DNA of 33,132 nt from Amphimedon queenslandica (lineage: Eukaryota; Porifera; Demospongiae; Haplosclerida; Niphatidae), in contig NW_003546554.1 in the NCBI RefSeq assembly GCF_000090795.2, forward strand, positions 57,680 to 90,811. Reading direction: 5' to 3'. A model generated the notes under the pieces. The model made no database searches, had not been told where the DNA came from, and saw nothing but the letters and a program-made list of their open reading frames with translations. This document shows positions 1 through 10,800 of the stretch, one piece after another. The translations under genes and the position numbers were made by a program. Positions within the stretch are counted from its first letter, which is position 1. Each line of letters starts with the position of its first letter.

Positions 1-505
1 CACTGACAGATATAGTGTCCAAGCTTATATCAAAGCAACTTTCAAAGTAAAGGGAAGCAAAGAAAGTGTAAAAATTATACAAACCGTGAGTAGGAAATAT
101 TAAACTGGTACTATCGTGCTCCGTTCCACATCCAACAAAAGATATACCAACAATGGAGATATTGCTTGAGTTTATAAAAGACAATCCGGACATATACCCT
201 TTGCAGGTAATGTGAATAGCTCCTTCACCATCTCCTTTTAGAAGTACATTCTCCACTTTTTCAAATGTTAGCCGAACATTTGAGGACAACACATAGTGAC
301 CAGGTTTGATGTAAACCTCAGTGTTGGATTGAGAACGAATATAATCCAGGACTAGTGTCAGATTAGAGCAAGGTTGAGACTCTCCACCATCAAGACAAGA
401 TGGATCATTGCTTGCATTCTCAGACACATATACAACAGTAGCAGACTGTAGTACAGTAATACTTGCAGCTAATAGAGAGATAAGGAGAAAAGACTTCATC
501 ATCAT
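1..505 (-). CDS. Secreted beta-helix-like protein, 5' exon (partial)
   Basis: The frame is open from an ATG triplet cluster (MMMKSFLLIS..., start at 505) to the window edge, about 168 codons, so the gene is cut by the edge. Residues 1-20 form a signal peptide (hydrophobic LLISLLAASITVL). What follows has alternating short strands and turns with regular hydrophobics (EVYIKPGHYVL, NVLLKGDGEG, NISIVGISFVGC), the look of a right-handed parallel beta-helix (pectin-lyase fold). Cysteines at CLDGGESQPC suggest a disulfide-bonded extracellular N-terminus. Similar secreted beta-helix proteins of unknown role are, as I recall, numerous in sponges; that link is inference. The precise function is not recognisable. 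Either M1, M2 or M3 could start it. Confidence 0.7.
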   Translation of the reverse strand, partial: MMMKSFLLISLLAASITVLQSATVVYVSENASNDPSCLDGGESQPCSNLTLVLDYIRSQSNTEVYIKPGHYVLSSNVRLTFEKVENVLLKGDGEGAIHITCKGYMSGLSFINSSNISIVGISFVGCGTEHDSTSLIFPTHGLYNFYTFFASLYFESCFDISLDTISVS

Positions 506-580
506 CTCTCCTCTATCAGACTAACACAGCAATGAGGTGGTACTATTTACAGCCCATATATAGAAGCAAGAGTACATAAT

Positions 581-720
581 ATTATGTACTCTTGATAGAA
601 GGAAGCTGACATAAAGGATTACTATCAAAATATCTATCATTCGAGGAAAAATTATGTACTCTTGATAGAAGGAAGCTGACATAAAGGATTACTATCAAAA
701 TATCTATCATTCGAGGAAAC
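581..720. repeat. 70-bp perfect tandem duplication
   Basis: Positions 581-650 (beginning ATTATGTACTCTTGATAG) are repeated directly at 651-720, with only the last base differing (a/c). The near identity implies a recent duplication or an assembly artefact. It lies 75-215 bp upstream of the beta-helix gene start, in its probable promoter. Confidence 0.95.
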
Positions 721-1017
721 TATAAAATTTTAACAATGTTTGTACAATAAGGAAGAGTAACAAGCTACTAGTGCACAAATAACATGTTTACAATTCACTA
801 ATTATTGTGCTGCAACTGACAAGCACTTGTTAATAGTAGCCTGGCCACTTATCAGAGCATGTAGCTTGCAATTATGAAGTTGACTTTGCCTAGCAAACAT
901 AATGTGCTGCCACACCTATTATATACATAACTCACGTTTTTAGATCAAATATGTTTCAAAAATATATAAATAATGATTGTCCATTCACTAATATAGCGAG
1001 ACTAAGAAAAATGTTAC

Positions 1018-1023
1018 TTTATT
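1018..1023 (-). terminator. Poly(A) signal of CHCHD7
   Basis: AATAAA reads on the minus strand, 103 nt past the CHCHD7 stop codon. Position and strand fit; no transcript data are available. Confidence 0.5.
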
Positions 1024-1100
1024 GATTCAAATGGTTTCCCTTCTCTCCGTGCCAAATTCTGAAAAAAAGATTCAGAATAGATACATATAACTAGTATAAA

Positions 1101-1120
1101 GCCAGGCTCCGCCTGACTAG
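1101..1120. mobile_element. Fragment of the MULE-like terminal repeat
   Basis: GCCAGGCTCCGCCTGACTAG matches the outer end of the right terminal repeat of the element at 4147-4718 (positions 4700-4718). It lies just past the CHCHD7 stop codon, probably in its 3' UTR. It may be a solo relic or part of an older, decayed copy; no second end is visible nearby. Confidence 0.55.
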
Positions 1121-1125
1121 ACAAT

Positions 1126-1418
1126 TCAATTATAGTAAAGCTTTTGTCTATGCATTTGTGTTACATTTGAGTTTACCATTTTCTTTCTGCAATCTTTATA
1201 CATTTTAAAGTATTCCAGACAAGCATCTCTGTTATAATTGTTATCATCCATACACTTGTAAGAATCATTTGCCTCCTACAAAAACAGCGTGCATAACATT
1301 AGTAGTAGACTACAGCTGCTGCATAAACTTTGGAAGCAGTTAAACTAGCAATGGAGTATCAGTATACCTTTAAACAAGGATTGGTTTTAGGATCACTCCA
1401 CCTAGTCCTGTCACCCAT
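1126..1418 (-). CDS. CHCHD7: Twin CX9C mitochondrial protein CHCHD7
   Basis: Two exons, 1418-1368 and 1275-1126, with a phase-0 GT-AG intron of 92 bp, encode 66 residues. Cysteines at 15, 25, 36 and 46 form two exact CX9C motifs, the signature of a coiled-coil-helix-coiled-coil-helix domain. The stretch CMDDNNYNRDACLEYFKMYK lines up with the CHCHD7 family (human ...CLDENNYDRERCSTYF...). Members are small disulfide-bonded proteins imported into the mitochondrial intermembrane space by the Mia40 route; yeast Cox23 is the related assembly factor for cytochrome oxidase. The C-terminus is shorter than in human CHCHD7 (85 residues). The start is only 133 bp downstream of the kinase-kelch stop on the same strand. 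Confidence 0.88.
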
Positions 1419-1551
1419 TTTTATATTATCAAGTCTATTTCAATTTTTCAAAGATTCACACAGCATACTAACAAATAGAGTATAAAAGGTACAAAATCAA
1501 AGAATACTATAAGTTTTATGTCACACAGGGAGAGGTCCACAATTATTCAAA

Positions 1552-4500
1552 TCATGCAACTGGTATAGCAATCTCAGCTGCATCAAGTATTTGCTCTCCA
1601 GCCTTTCCTGGTACGGCCCCACGACCACCAATAACCATTAGCCTGTTCCCAGTAAGCATGGTAGCCATAGCATCAAAACGAGCAAGGGGAAGCTTTCCAA
1701 CAGGAGACCAGGAGGTGATCTGTCTGGTCCGTGGGTCAACATTCATGGAATGAATAGAGAGAGAAGGTTGATTGTCCCACCCGCCAAGAGACAATACCTG
1801 ACCATTGAACACAGCAATGGTAGAGTACACCTGAGGCATAGCCACAGCACCCCAGCAGTTACCACTCCTAAAGGCACGACTAGCAAAATTAGAAGTAGCA
1901 GAATTGACAAGGTCGCCGAGAGGAGTGTGAAACAACTCCCTGAGTGGCTGGTTATTTCGCGTGACGCCTCCAGCAATGTAGAGGTGGTTGCCAGAGATGA
2001 CCATTGAGATCCTCTTGGCTGGTTTCGGGAGCTTATCAACCGTCTGCCAAACTTTGGAGTCAAAGTGAAGCATCTCGACGTTCCAAGATATGAACCTGTT
2101 CCGCGGTGCCTGTATCTCACCCCCGGCCACTATGAGGTAGTCGTTGGTTGAAATGGCCCCAGCGTTGATACGAGGCTCTTGCATTGAAGGATAGGTAGAC
2201 GTCCATTTTTGCTCATTCCCAACAGTGACCAGAGAATATACAGCATCGCTATAAGCCTGAGGAGTGTATCCGCCTACTATTGAGAGTACGCCTCTAATGG
2301 AGACTAGAACAAAACTAGCTGTTGGTGCAGGTGGAAGAGGAAGCCATGTATTCTTCACCGGATCATACTCAAATATAGCCGTGAGCCCTTGACCGCTTAC
2401 ATATACTTTGTCTTTGATGCTAATGGCCGAACCACTGTAGAGCCCTGTGGGTAACCGACTGCAAGGATACCAGGCGAGGGTCTTATTGCCTACATTGAAC
2501 TGAGGGACAGGGAGAGGCTGAGGGGCTAGTGTCAAAGATGGAGGATTGCTAGAGGCATTACTAGTATTGCTCAATGATCTCTCCATAGCGGGCGACGGTC
2601 TGTTAGTTGTTGATCCAATTGAATTAAAAGGGCTTGCCCCTCCTAGCCCTGCTCCTCTAGCCCCTCTCTGCTCATTGGAGAATTGCTCAAGTATGGCATC
2701 TTTCTTTTCCATTGCCATTTCCAGCTGGGCCACGTGCCCTTGGAGTAAGCCGTTGTACTTTTCCAGCTGCTCAATTTTACTTTCTAGGTCTCTGATGCGT
2801 GCTTTATTAAATGGCGACCAGTCGTCAGAGAGTTGGGGTCTAGAGGTACCGGGGTGCTTCTTTTGGCTCTCTTTGTAGTCGGGCAAAACTTTAATATCTG
2901 TGAGACGGTCGGTAAGATCACTAAAAGGAGGTCTCTTATGCTCCTCATCTTCAATACAGTGGAGGGCAATCTGGAGCAGAGGATGGTGCGGGTGTATCAG
3001 TGCTATGTGGAGGTTCCTCCGATCCTTTTCCTTCACTGGCACTATAGCATCACTCCCCCCAGGGCCGAATTCAGGCATGAGTCTTGTACTGTCGGTAGGA
3101 GCAGGAAACTCACGAGTGAGTATCTCAATGAGGAGAACCCCAAATGAAAAAGTATCCAGTGAAGAGTCGTAGGTTGGGTGGGTCCTCAGAGCTTCGGGTG
3201 GCATGTACAACACGTTACCGGGACACATGTCATGGACTCGGTAATCTAACTCGGGAAGGACGAGGGCCGACTGACCAAAGTCGGTGACCTTTGCCCTCGT
3301 TCCGGCCAAAATGAGAACATTCTTAGAGGAGAGGTCACAATGCATCCTGTGATTCTTGTGAAGGTAATCAAGTGCCATGGATATATCATGCGCAAAATCA
3401 ACGGACGTGTGATAAGGAACTTCGCGGCCTTCCTCGAGATGCCTGCTAAGATAAGAGTGGAGGTTTTCGTCAACATACTCCATCAGGAGGCAAGACTGGT
3501 GATTGTGTGGGTCTACATAATAGCCAAGATACTGGACTATGTTTGGGTGCTTCATACTAGCCATCACTTCGCACTCTCGGTGGAAACTCTCATGTTGATG
3601 GCGTCTGGCCTCAGGATCTGGATCATCAAGGAGTATCTATAAAAAATAAAAATAATAAAAAAGTCAGTTGTAATCGGAATCATCTCAAACTTGATAAGCA
3701 ACATAAGAACATGTATATGTATCAGAAAAAAATTATAAAAATGAAGAATTCTCTCTTTGTCATTTTTGGCGAAATTTGGCTAAAGACCCTGTACTATAGT
3801 ACAGGGACTTTGGCCCAATTTTTGAGTAACTTTAAAAATTCATAAAAAATCCAATTAATATATGAATCAGCTCAAACTTGATAAACAACATAAAAACATC
3901 CATGCGTATCAGAAAAAAATTATAAAAATTAAGAATTCTCTCCTTGTCATTTTCGGCAAAATTTGGGAAAAGATCCTGTACTGTAGTACGGGGACTTTGG
4001 CCCAATTTTTGAGTAACTTTAAAAATACCTAAAAATCCAATTGTGATCGAAATTAGCTCAAACTTGCTACACAACATAAAACATGCATATGCATCAGAAA
4101 AAAAATATAAAAATGGAGAACTCTCTCAGCTAGTCATTCTATACCCTAGTCAGGCGGGGCCTGCCTCTCGCGGAAAAACGGAGAGTCAGGTTCAGTACGG
4201 TAGCTAGTTTTGTGTCAAGCGCAGGATTTCTGCGCTAGCAGGAAATGAGTCACAATGACCCAAATAACACCCACACAAGACATGAATAACATTATCATAA
4301 ATTATTTTAAAATGGATGTAAAGGAAATGGTGTTTAGAAAGCTGAACTATGTCTTAAAGGAGGAGCAGTTGGCAGCTATCAAGGCTTTCCTCGAAGGAAG
4401 AGATGTTTTCATAGTGCTACCCACTGGCTATGGAAAGTCTTTGTGTTATATGTCTCTTCAAAGTCTTATTGACCATTCAGTAATTTATCACATCTCTGCA

Positions 4501-5063
4501 CCTTTCTGCTGCTGGATCACATCTGTTTTTGCTCTCTTTGCTTAAGTCTTTACCACAGCCTAAACATACAACGACGGTCATGTTTACACGCGTATGGGTG
4601 GTGCTCATTTTCAGCCCCACCTATATGCATGCTGTCAGCTCCACCCGTGACACAAAACTAGCTACCGTACTGAACCTGACTCTCCGTTTTTCCGCGAGAG
4701 GCAGGCTCCGCCTGACTATCTATACCCTACAGGGGCTTTTTCCCAGCAACTTCCAGCAACAAAAAAGTTTTAATAATTTTGATTGAAACTTGATACACAA
4801 CATATATTTAAAGCTAGCTACATATTAGTTACTAAGACTGGCAAAGCATGGTATCAGATATATATATACATATGTACATAGACTAAGTTGTGTACCTCGT
4901 GTATACACTTTGCTGCACAAAGGAGAGAATCGCATTGAGCTCGATAAACAGCACCATATGCTCCACGACCCAATTCATTTTCTTCGTTTCGAAGGATCTC
5001 GATCTTCCTGAAGATGAATTCGCAGTTGTACTTGTCCCTGTGATCCCTACCAGGGGCAGCCAT
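1552..5063 (-). CDS. Protein kinase / coiled-coil / kelch fusion protein
   Basis: Exon 1 (5063-4896) and exon 2 (3636-1552) join in phase 0 to give 750 residues. The kinase domain covers about residues 26-300: glycine loop GRGAYGAVY (32-40), lysine in AAK (52), catalytic loop HCDLSSKN (Asp157), DFG (175-177), then MPPEAL. The arginine of HRD is cysteine, so this is a non-RD kinase, but the catalytic Lys, Asp and Asn remain. Residues about 335-379 form a heptad-rich coiled coil (LESKIEQLEKYNGLLQGHV), and about 440-740 hold kelch-type repeats (IVGGY, IVAGGE, YIAGG, SLGGW, VIGGRG) expected to fold as a beta-propeller. Kinase type is tyrosine-kinase-like by appearance. There is no signal peptide or membrane segment, so it is probably cytosolic. 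Its 1,259-bp intron is full of mobile DNA. Start codon faces the PLD gene 124 bp away. Confidence 0.85.
3655..4137 (+). repeat. Palindromic MITE/satellite family, copy A
   Basis: Three tandem monomers of about 170-190 bp, each with the order: AATCAGCTCAAACTTGATA-like segment, CAACATAA, TATCAGAAAAAAATTATAAA, GAATTCTCTC, then a palindrome centred on CTATAG. The first monomer has a 38-bp palindrome at 3778-3815 (arm CCCTGTA) with two mismatched pairs; the second is degraded (about 3970-3995). The third resumes after the inserted MULE-like element. Same family as 9997-10490, 20595-21692 and 30459-30921. Confidence 0.85.
4147..4718. mobile_element. MULE-like element carrying a RecQ helicase fragment
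   Basis: A 572-bp element is bounded by inverted repeats of 71 bp (4147-4217 and 4648-4718) that differ at about one base; the outer ends read TAGTCAGGCGG. The 9 bp TCTATACCC flank it on both sides (4138-4146 and 4719-4727). A 9-bp target duplication plus long terminal repeats is the hallmark of Mutator-like transposons. No transposase is encoded, so it is non-autonomous. Between the ends lies a plus-strand helicase fragment (4255-4545), making it look like a gene-capturing Pack-MULE. The superfamily call is inference from the duplication length; the boundaries are directly visible. Confidence 0.8.
4255..4545 (+). pseudogene. RecQ/DEAD-type helicase N-terminal fragment inside the element
   Basis: A 96-codon frame reads FRKLNYVLKEEQLAAIKAFL followed by GRDVFIVLPTGYGKSLCY. 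This is the Q-motif-like region and Walker A (motif I, PTGYGKS) of RecQ-family ATP-dependent helicases. Similarity fades after about residue 75 and no DExH box or later motif follows before the stop, so an active helicase cannot be made from this piece. It lies wholly between the terminal repeats of the element at 4147-4718, antisense to the host kinase gene. It is either a captured gene piece or the remains of an element-encoded helicase. Confidence 0.7.
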
Positions 5064-5187
5064 TTTAAGACAGGTTCGCGGGTTAAAAATAAAGCCTTAG
5101 TTGAAAGATCGAAAGTGAAAGTGAAACTAACCTACAATACAAAAGTTTATGCACACTCTCTTAAAGTACATTTGAAGGCAAAGACCG
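5064..5187. promoter_or_regulatory. Bidirectional promoter, kinase-kelch / PLD
   Basis: Only 124 bp separate the two divergent start codons. Both promoters and both 5' UTRs must lie here or overlap. No TATA box is evident. A GAAAGTGAAAGTGAAAC tract sits near 5111-5127. Confidence 0.6.
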
Positions 5188-6685
5188 ATGCATTGTTCAC
5201 GCCACTTTCTCTTGTTGCTTCTCATAGCAGCTCTTCCTTTTCCACTGGAGGGGAACAGCCATTGCTTTGATCATCAGATAGGCAAATATCATGCAAACTC
5301 TGAGTTTGTCTCCAAGACTTGCTCCCAGAGCTGTACTGTTATGCCTTTTTTCTCTCCCGACAATGCTTTAGAGGCTCACTTAAATCTGTTTGAAGAAGCA
5401 CAAGAAAGCATCACAATTGTAAATCCAAGTAAGTCTATTTATTATCCTTCAGTACTGTTGCATGCATGAACCAAGAATGTTTAATTTTTTTCTTTTGCAG
5501 CCTTTGAGAGTTGGGATCCAACTTGTAGCCACAATCACAACCAATGTACTAAGTGCTGCACCGGCTGTGATATCTCTTACTACAGGACTGGTGAAGGGTT
5601 TCCGGTCTTTGCAGCTCTTCTCAATGCCATCAACTTGAGAAACGTGAGCATTAGGATCCTCACTAATAATTACTCTTCTACCACTTGGCCTGAGAAAGCA
5701 ACAATGCTAGACTGGCTTGCTGTGAATAATATATCAGTAAGAATGTACAAGACGACATATTTCCTTCATGCAAAGTATGCCTTCATTGACGGGGGAAAGA
5801 AAACTCTCATCTCGTCAGTGAATTACAGTAAAACGTCATTCATGAAGAATAGGGAGTCAGGAGTGATCATATCTCAATGCAGTGACTGTGAAACATTGAA
5901 ATTATATCAGACGGTGTTTGAAAGTGACTGGGAAATAGCCGATCCTTATGTTTTTGATAATCAATACACTGACGACCAGTTAAAGAGCATGAGAGATCCA
6001 GCGTTTTACCCTTATCCCATTGTGAAGCCACCAGGTGAACGTGTTCCAGATATCCAAACAACGATGGCTTTACAAGACTTCAATGATGTACAAATCTCTG
6101 GATATGTGGCACCAGACAATGCGAGGAAAACCTTTATGGGATCATTGCAAAACATCCAATCGAAACTAATTGTCCATATCTATGCTATTACTAGTGCTAA
6201 GATATGCAAAGAAATTGTCGATTTGAAGAATACAAATGGAATTAATGTGACTCTGCTGGTGAGCTGGAACACTGCTGGAGCAGTCAAAAAATACACAGAA
6301 GTATGGCAAGTTCATACTATTAGATTTTAATTATTTTATTGCATTGATTAGCATTGCTATAGGAATCTAACGAATAACGGGATTACCATACGCAAGTCAA
6401 GTCACAGTTTTTTATTCTCTCATCAAAAGTACTGGATAATTGATGACAAAGAAGTCCACTTGAGCACAGGTATGAACACCATTACACTTGATAATGCACA
6501 ACCATACTACTGCAACAGGTAATTGGGCAGAGTCAGATTTCCCCATAGGCAAGGAATGGCCACCATCCAAGGCTGCCAACCGTGACATGCTGGTAATAAT
6601 GCAAAATCCTTCACTTGTTAAATTTTATGGAGACGTTTTCGAGCATGACTTCAAATTGGGAAATGATATACCGGGCGGACAATGA
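5188..6685 (+). CDS. Secreted phospholipase-D-superfamily (HKD) protein
   Basis: Four exons, 5188-5428, 5501-6300, 6352-6469 and 6519-6685, give 441 residues. Residues 1-22 are a signal peptide or signal anchor (HFLLLLLIAALPFPLEG). Two HxKxxxxD motifs are intact: HAKYAFID (170-177) followed by SSVN, and HQKYWIID (371-378) followed by STGNW. This is the duplicated catalytic site of the PLD superfamily, closest in layout to PLD3/PLD4, which are lysosomal or ER-lumen nucleases/phosphodiesterases; substrate here is unknown. A cysteine-rich stretch (CTKCCTGC) lies near residues 95-105. The acceptor of exon 3 is taken at GATTAG (6346-6351), because the nearer CTATAG would put a stop in frame. It ends 65 bp from the convergent gene at 6751. 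Confidence 0.87.
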
Positions 6686-6750
6686 GTTATTACCTGAGTG
6701 TACATTAACTATTTTTATGCTGCTTTACTAATAATAATTACTAGAAACTT

Positions 6751-7735
6751 TTAGATACAAACAATTTCTAAGATAACATCTTGCGTAAAGTTCTGAAGTG
6801 TTACATTCCAGGAGTCACTGTTGTGATTACTATTGACAAGTGTCATTTTCACTTTCTTTGTTTTGTGTTCTCTTGAACATATACACTGCACAATCTTGCT
6901 AACAACAGGATTGCTAGTTTCCGTAGCATGCTTAAAAGTAGCGTGTTCAACTTCACACAAAAAAGCTCCCAATCTATTGATATGATATTGATTGAATTTT
7001 GAGTAAAGTCTTGACAAATGAGATCTCCCCAAGATGATTTTGATTGATTGCGGACGATACATAAATTCATCAATGATAATTTGTGCTAATCTGACAAGCC
7101 TTTCTTCTTCTAGTAGATCAATAAGGATATCATATTCATTTCTCCTATAGTTTGGTATAACTAGCTTACAATGGCCACAAATGACATGTAGTCCATATAG
7201 TCTTGATGTAGCACTGCTGGTGGCTGACGAGTTTTCAAATGGCGAGCCACATCCAAATAAAACGCGAAGAACGTAGTCAAATTTGGAGCCACGACAATCC
7301 TTTGATGTACAAGAGTGTATGAGAGTTAGTTTATTCAATAGCCAGTGAGTGACTGTCTCTAAGAAGTATCCTCTCCAATTCGATTGATCTGATGATACAT
7401 TGCTTTCAACATCCCAACATCTTTTGTACACGCAACTCCATATTCTGAAATAGAAACATACACATAATACAAGTAAAGTAATAAGTTTTTTGTTACATGC
7501 AAGTACATGTATGTATAAAGATCTACTTGTTCATGTCACTTTGTGTCAGTTCATGCCTGGTGGCAATAGATTCCAAGTTATTTTCCAATTGTACAAGATC
7601 TAATGGTGAAAGAAGGCATAGCAGGGTAACCACTTCTCTCCTTGGTAAAGAGAGCATAAGATAATCTGTTGGAAAATGTCTAAAATTCCCAATAATGGAA
7701 CTTCTACATAAATCAGGGAGTGTAAAGGAGGCCAT
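6751..7735 (-). CDS. Uncharacterised protein, weakly LRRC41/BC-box-like
   Basis: Exons 7735-7527 and 7444-6751 join in phase 2 (donor GTAGAT, acceptor TTTCAG) to give 300 residues; an in-frame ATG at 7771 would add 12. I do not recognise the family firmly. The N-terminus MASFTLPDLCRSSII, the leucine-rich segment REVVTLLCLLSPLDLVQLEN and then LTQSDMNKIWSCVYKRCWD followed by NWRGYFLETVTHWL recall the N-terminal region of LRRC41/elongin-BC-box proteins, which recruit cullin ubiquitin ligases. That is a weak, remembered likeness. The central part has CGHCKL and CICSREHKTKK. No signal peptide or membrane span. It lies 102 bp downstream of the DLEC1 stop on the same strand. Confidence 0.65.
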
Positions 7736-7837
7736 ATTGATGAAACCACAGTAATGAGGCAACAATAACAATTACAATGTACATGTACATGTGCATAAAA
7801 TAAATTTCTCTGTCTTTTCTTTAAATGAAAATTTCTC

Positions 7838-10800
7838 TCATTTCCTTCTATGTCTCTTGTATCTCTCGTTAGACGAGCCTCTACCAGTTACAGTAACAGT
7901 GAAACTTTTTCCTGTTATCTCCTCCGTAATAAGGAGCTCAATTGAATATTTAATTTCAGCTCTATACAATGAAACCAATGATTGATGACAAATACATGTA
8001 CACGTGTAACTATTACCTAGGAGTGAATGTAACCCGAACAGTTTCAGATCCAGTATCGAGCACATTAGAGTTAGGCTCTAACTGTATTACTCTTGATAAT
8101 TCTATTAACGATAAATCAGCGATAAATATATACAACAACAACATGTAAATGTACATGTACTGTACATGAATAGACTAGTAAGATGCATAGTGCACTCCTG
8201 AATACATAAACAGATACACTATAGATAACACTTGCTAACAAACATACAGTATAAACACACAATCTACACATACTTTCTGGTAGTGTGATATTCCATTTGA
8301 GTGATGAATGCGAAGTATTTCTCAGTTGGAAACTAGACAATGAGGAGTGTCCAATCAAACAAGTGTTATAATTGATATGAGATGGATAGACTGAGAGGGA
8401 AGGTAGAGACACTCTCACACTGATTGGGAATTCCTATGACGAAAACATTATCATACACGTACATGTACATGTTTATTTTATTAAATTTACACAACACAGT
8501 GAGGCCGGCACACTATATGCTATGAACATGTACATGTGCAATATGCATTAGTACATGTACATGGTGCTTTACCTGTTTGATGCTGTTAGAATACTCAACA
8601 ACAAGTGAATCATTTAATGTCACCAGATCCTCTGGTGCTGATTCATCTTTCACAAGAGCCATGAAAGCTTCATGAGTTAAACAAATGTGTAATGATCCCT
8701 AAGAGATGAAAGAGAGAAAAATAAAAGAGGTGGGGGAGAAAGTACATTAAGTTTCTCAGTTAGCACGTACTTCAATAGTTTCTCTTGGTTTAAGTGTTGA
8801 ATAAACCTCTTCATTATTCATTAATACCATCAGTGGCTCAGATAAAGAGAGTACACGGAATGTAAGATTAGAGAGAGTCAGATTGGTAAGACTGAAAGAG
8901 TGGGAATGAACCATCTTCTTACTAACCTACAGTGGAACACATTGTACATTAATAATGATAAAGAATGGGGGCACAATTATGCATTAAAGACTCACTTCTC
9001 CATTGAAAATAAAATCTGATGCAAAGTGTTGAAAACTCAAATCATTGTCATCAGTATGTGTCCTTAATGTTAGTCTATAAGAAGACAAACAAATGTTACA
9101 ACAAACTGAAAGTGAATACATGCTTACATGTACAACCAATCTTAAACACAAACAACAAAACTCCCCGCCGCCTCTCCCTTTAGAATTACACACATGCAAC
9201 AAGCATACTGCAATTAAAAAAGTACATGTACATGTACTGTAGTTATTTTACTGGAAGGATCATTATAGTCTATGGGGAGTTTGTTATCAATTGGATTGGG
9301 ATCCATTACAAAGACTGAAAATGATAACAAAAAGGAAATACATGTACATACTTTGGTTGTGTGAGTGAGGCAGACACATTGATCCTGACAGGTTGAATAT
9401 TGTATCCATGAGCTCTGTTGGCAAATGGAGCAGGCTATTATTGAGAGAAACAAGTACAAGTAAAAGGGGGAAGGTCACACAGTAGAGTATACTATACCTT
9501 GTCAGATAGGGTCATATATCCTAATACATATCCATTGATCTGTTCACCAACAGTGCTATAAACTGATGCTTTAGGGTCAAAGCTCAAAGTGACACTGGCC
9601 TTACTATGAGGCTCAACAATCTATGATAATAATAATATAAAATATACACAAGTACATGTAGCAATCAAACAGACTAACCAGTTGATTTGGTATTAGATGT
9701 ATGTCACTAGTGGGGCTACCTTCATGAGGGAAGATGTGTGCTCTTACTAATGGAGAAGTACTTGTACATGGATCTTCTTCTTCTTCTTCTTCTTCTTGTT
9801 TGTGTTTATCATCTTTACTATCTTGTAGAGGGAAGGGGTGACCGACATAAGTTACTAAATCAATAATCTTATCATCTTGAGGATTAAAAATGAATGACCT
9901 CCAATCAATACGAACAGCTACAAAGAGAAAGGATGCGTAAATGTACAGTATATGTGTATAATTACACAAAATAATAACAATAAGCACTGCCTGCATCAGG
10001 GTTTCCCACAAAGCATGCTAAGCAGCATGCTTCATGACAACTTCAAAAATTCATAGAAAATCCAAATTTGATTGGAATCAGCTCAAACTTGATACACAAC
10101 ATAAGAACATGTATATGTATCCAAAAAATTTATAAAAATGAGAAATTCTGTCAAAGTCATTTTTGACGAAATTTGGCCAACGACCAAAGGCTATAGCCTT
10201 TGGTCGTTGGCCCAATTTTTGAGAAACTTTAAAAATTCATAAAAAATTTAAATTTGATCGGAATCAGCTCAAACTTGATACACAACATGAGAACATATAT
10301 ATGCATCAGAAAAAATTATAAAAATAAATAATTCTCTCCTTAAGATTTTTGTCAAAATACCCTCTTGACCCAATTTTTGAGCAACTTGAAAATCCATTGA
10401 CAAGAAGCTGCATGAGCACTAAGATACCAAAATTAGCCTCATATGGTCTGACCACGCAAGACTATGCCAAAATCCTATGGTAAACTCTGATCTATACCTG
10501 ATGAACAAACATTGCTAAAAACAATGTTCCGTCTGACCACTTCTGAATCAACCTGATGACAACCCAACCTAAACCAAAGAGCAATGAAGGACATCACTAG
10601 CTAAGACAGTACCTGATGAGCGTGTTGTCATAAGTAGCTGTTGGTTGGAAGTATATTGGACTTGATGTCACACCATAAGAGACTGGAATGACATGAGCAT
10701 CAATACCATCAACCTGAACATAATGATAATGTATATACATAATACATGTACATTGCATTCACATAGAGTTCATGTACAGTATACAGTACATTGTGTCTAC

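Larger units (their letters stand above)
506..1125. other. Intergenic region
   Basis: This 620-bp gap between the divergent starts/ends of the beta-helix gene (start at 505) and CHCHD7 (stop at 1126) has no convincing gene. It holds a 70-bp tandem duplication (581-720), a poly(A) signal for CHCHD7 (1018-1023) and a 20-bp transposon-terminus-like sequence (1101-1120). The stretch 721-1010 is AT-rich and shows nothing I recognise. Confidence 0.7.
3637..4895 (-). other. Intron 1 of the kinase-kelch gene
   Basis: Donor GTACAC after codon 56 and acceptor TTTTTTATAG before codon 57. The intron carries three diverged monomers of the palindromic repeat family (about 3655-4137, continuing at 4728-4790) and, inserted inside the third, the MULE-like element at 4147-4718. 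The rest is AT-rich sequence. Confidence 0.85.

Noticed and set aside
581..720. CRISPR-like repeat
   Set aside because: Just two adjacent 70-bp copies without spacers, in an animal genome; it is a simple tandem duplication.
1743..3476. Several 60-125-codon frames on both strands across the kinase-kelch gene
   Set aside because: All are alternate-frame shadows of the 671-codon coding exon.
4255..4545. Functional helicase gene nested in the kinase intron
   Set aside because: Only the region up to motif I is present, similarity fades before the stop, and the piece lies inside a transposon-like element.
9239..9315. Possible extra DLEC1 exon (VMDPNPIDNKLPIDYND...)
   Set aside because: Its only acceptor gives the wrong phase, and joining exon 9434-9352 straight to 9074-8996 keeps the frame and matches the family (RPAQL-like segment continues as KLTLRTHTDD).
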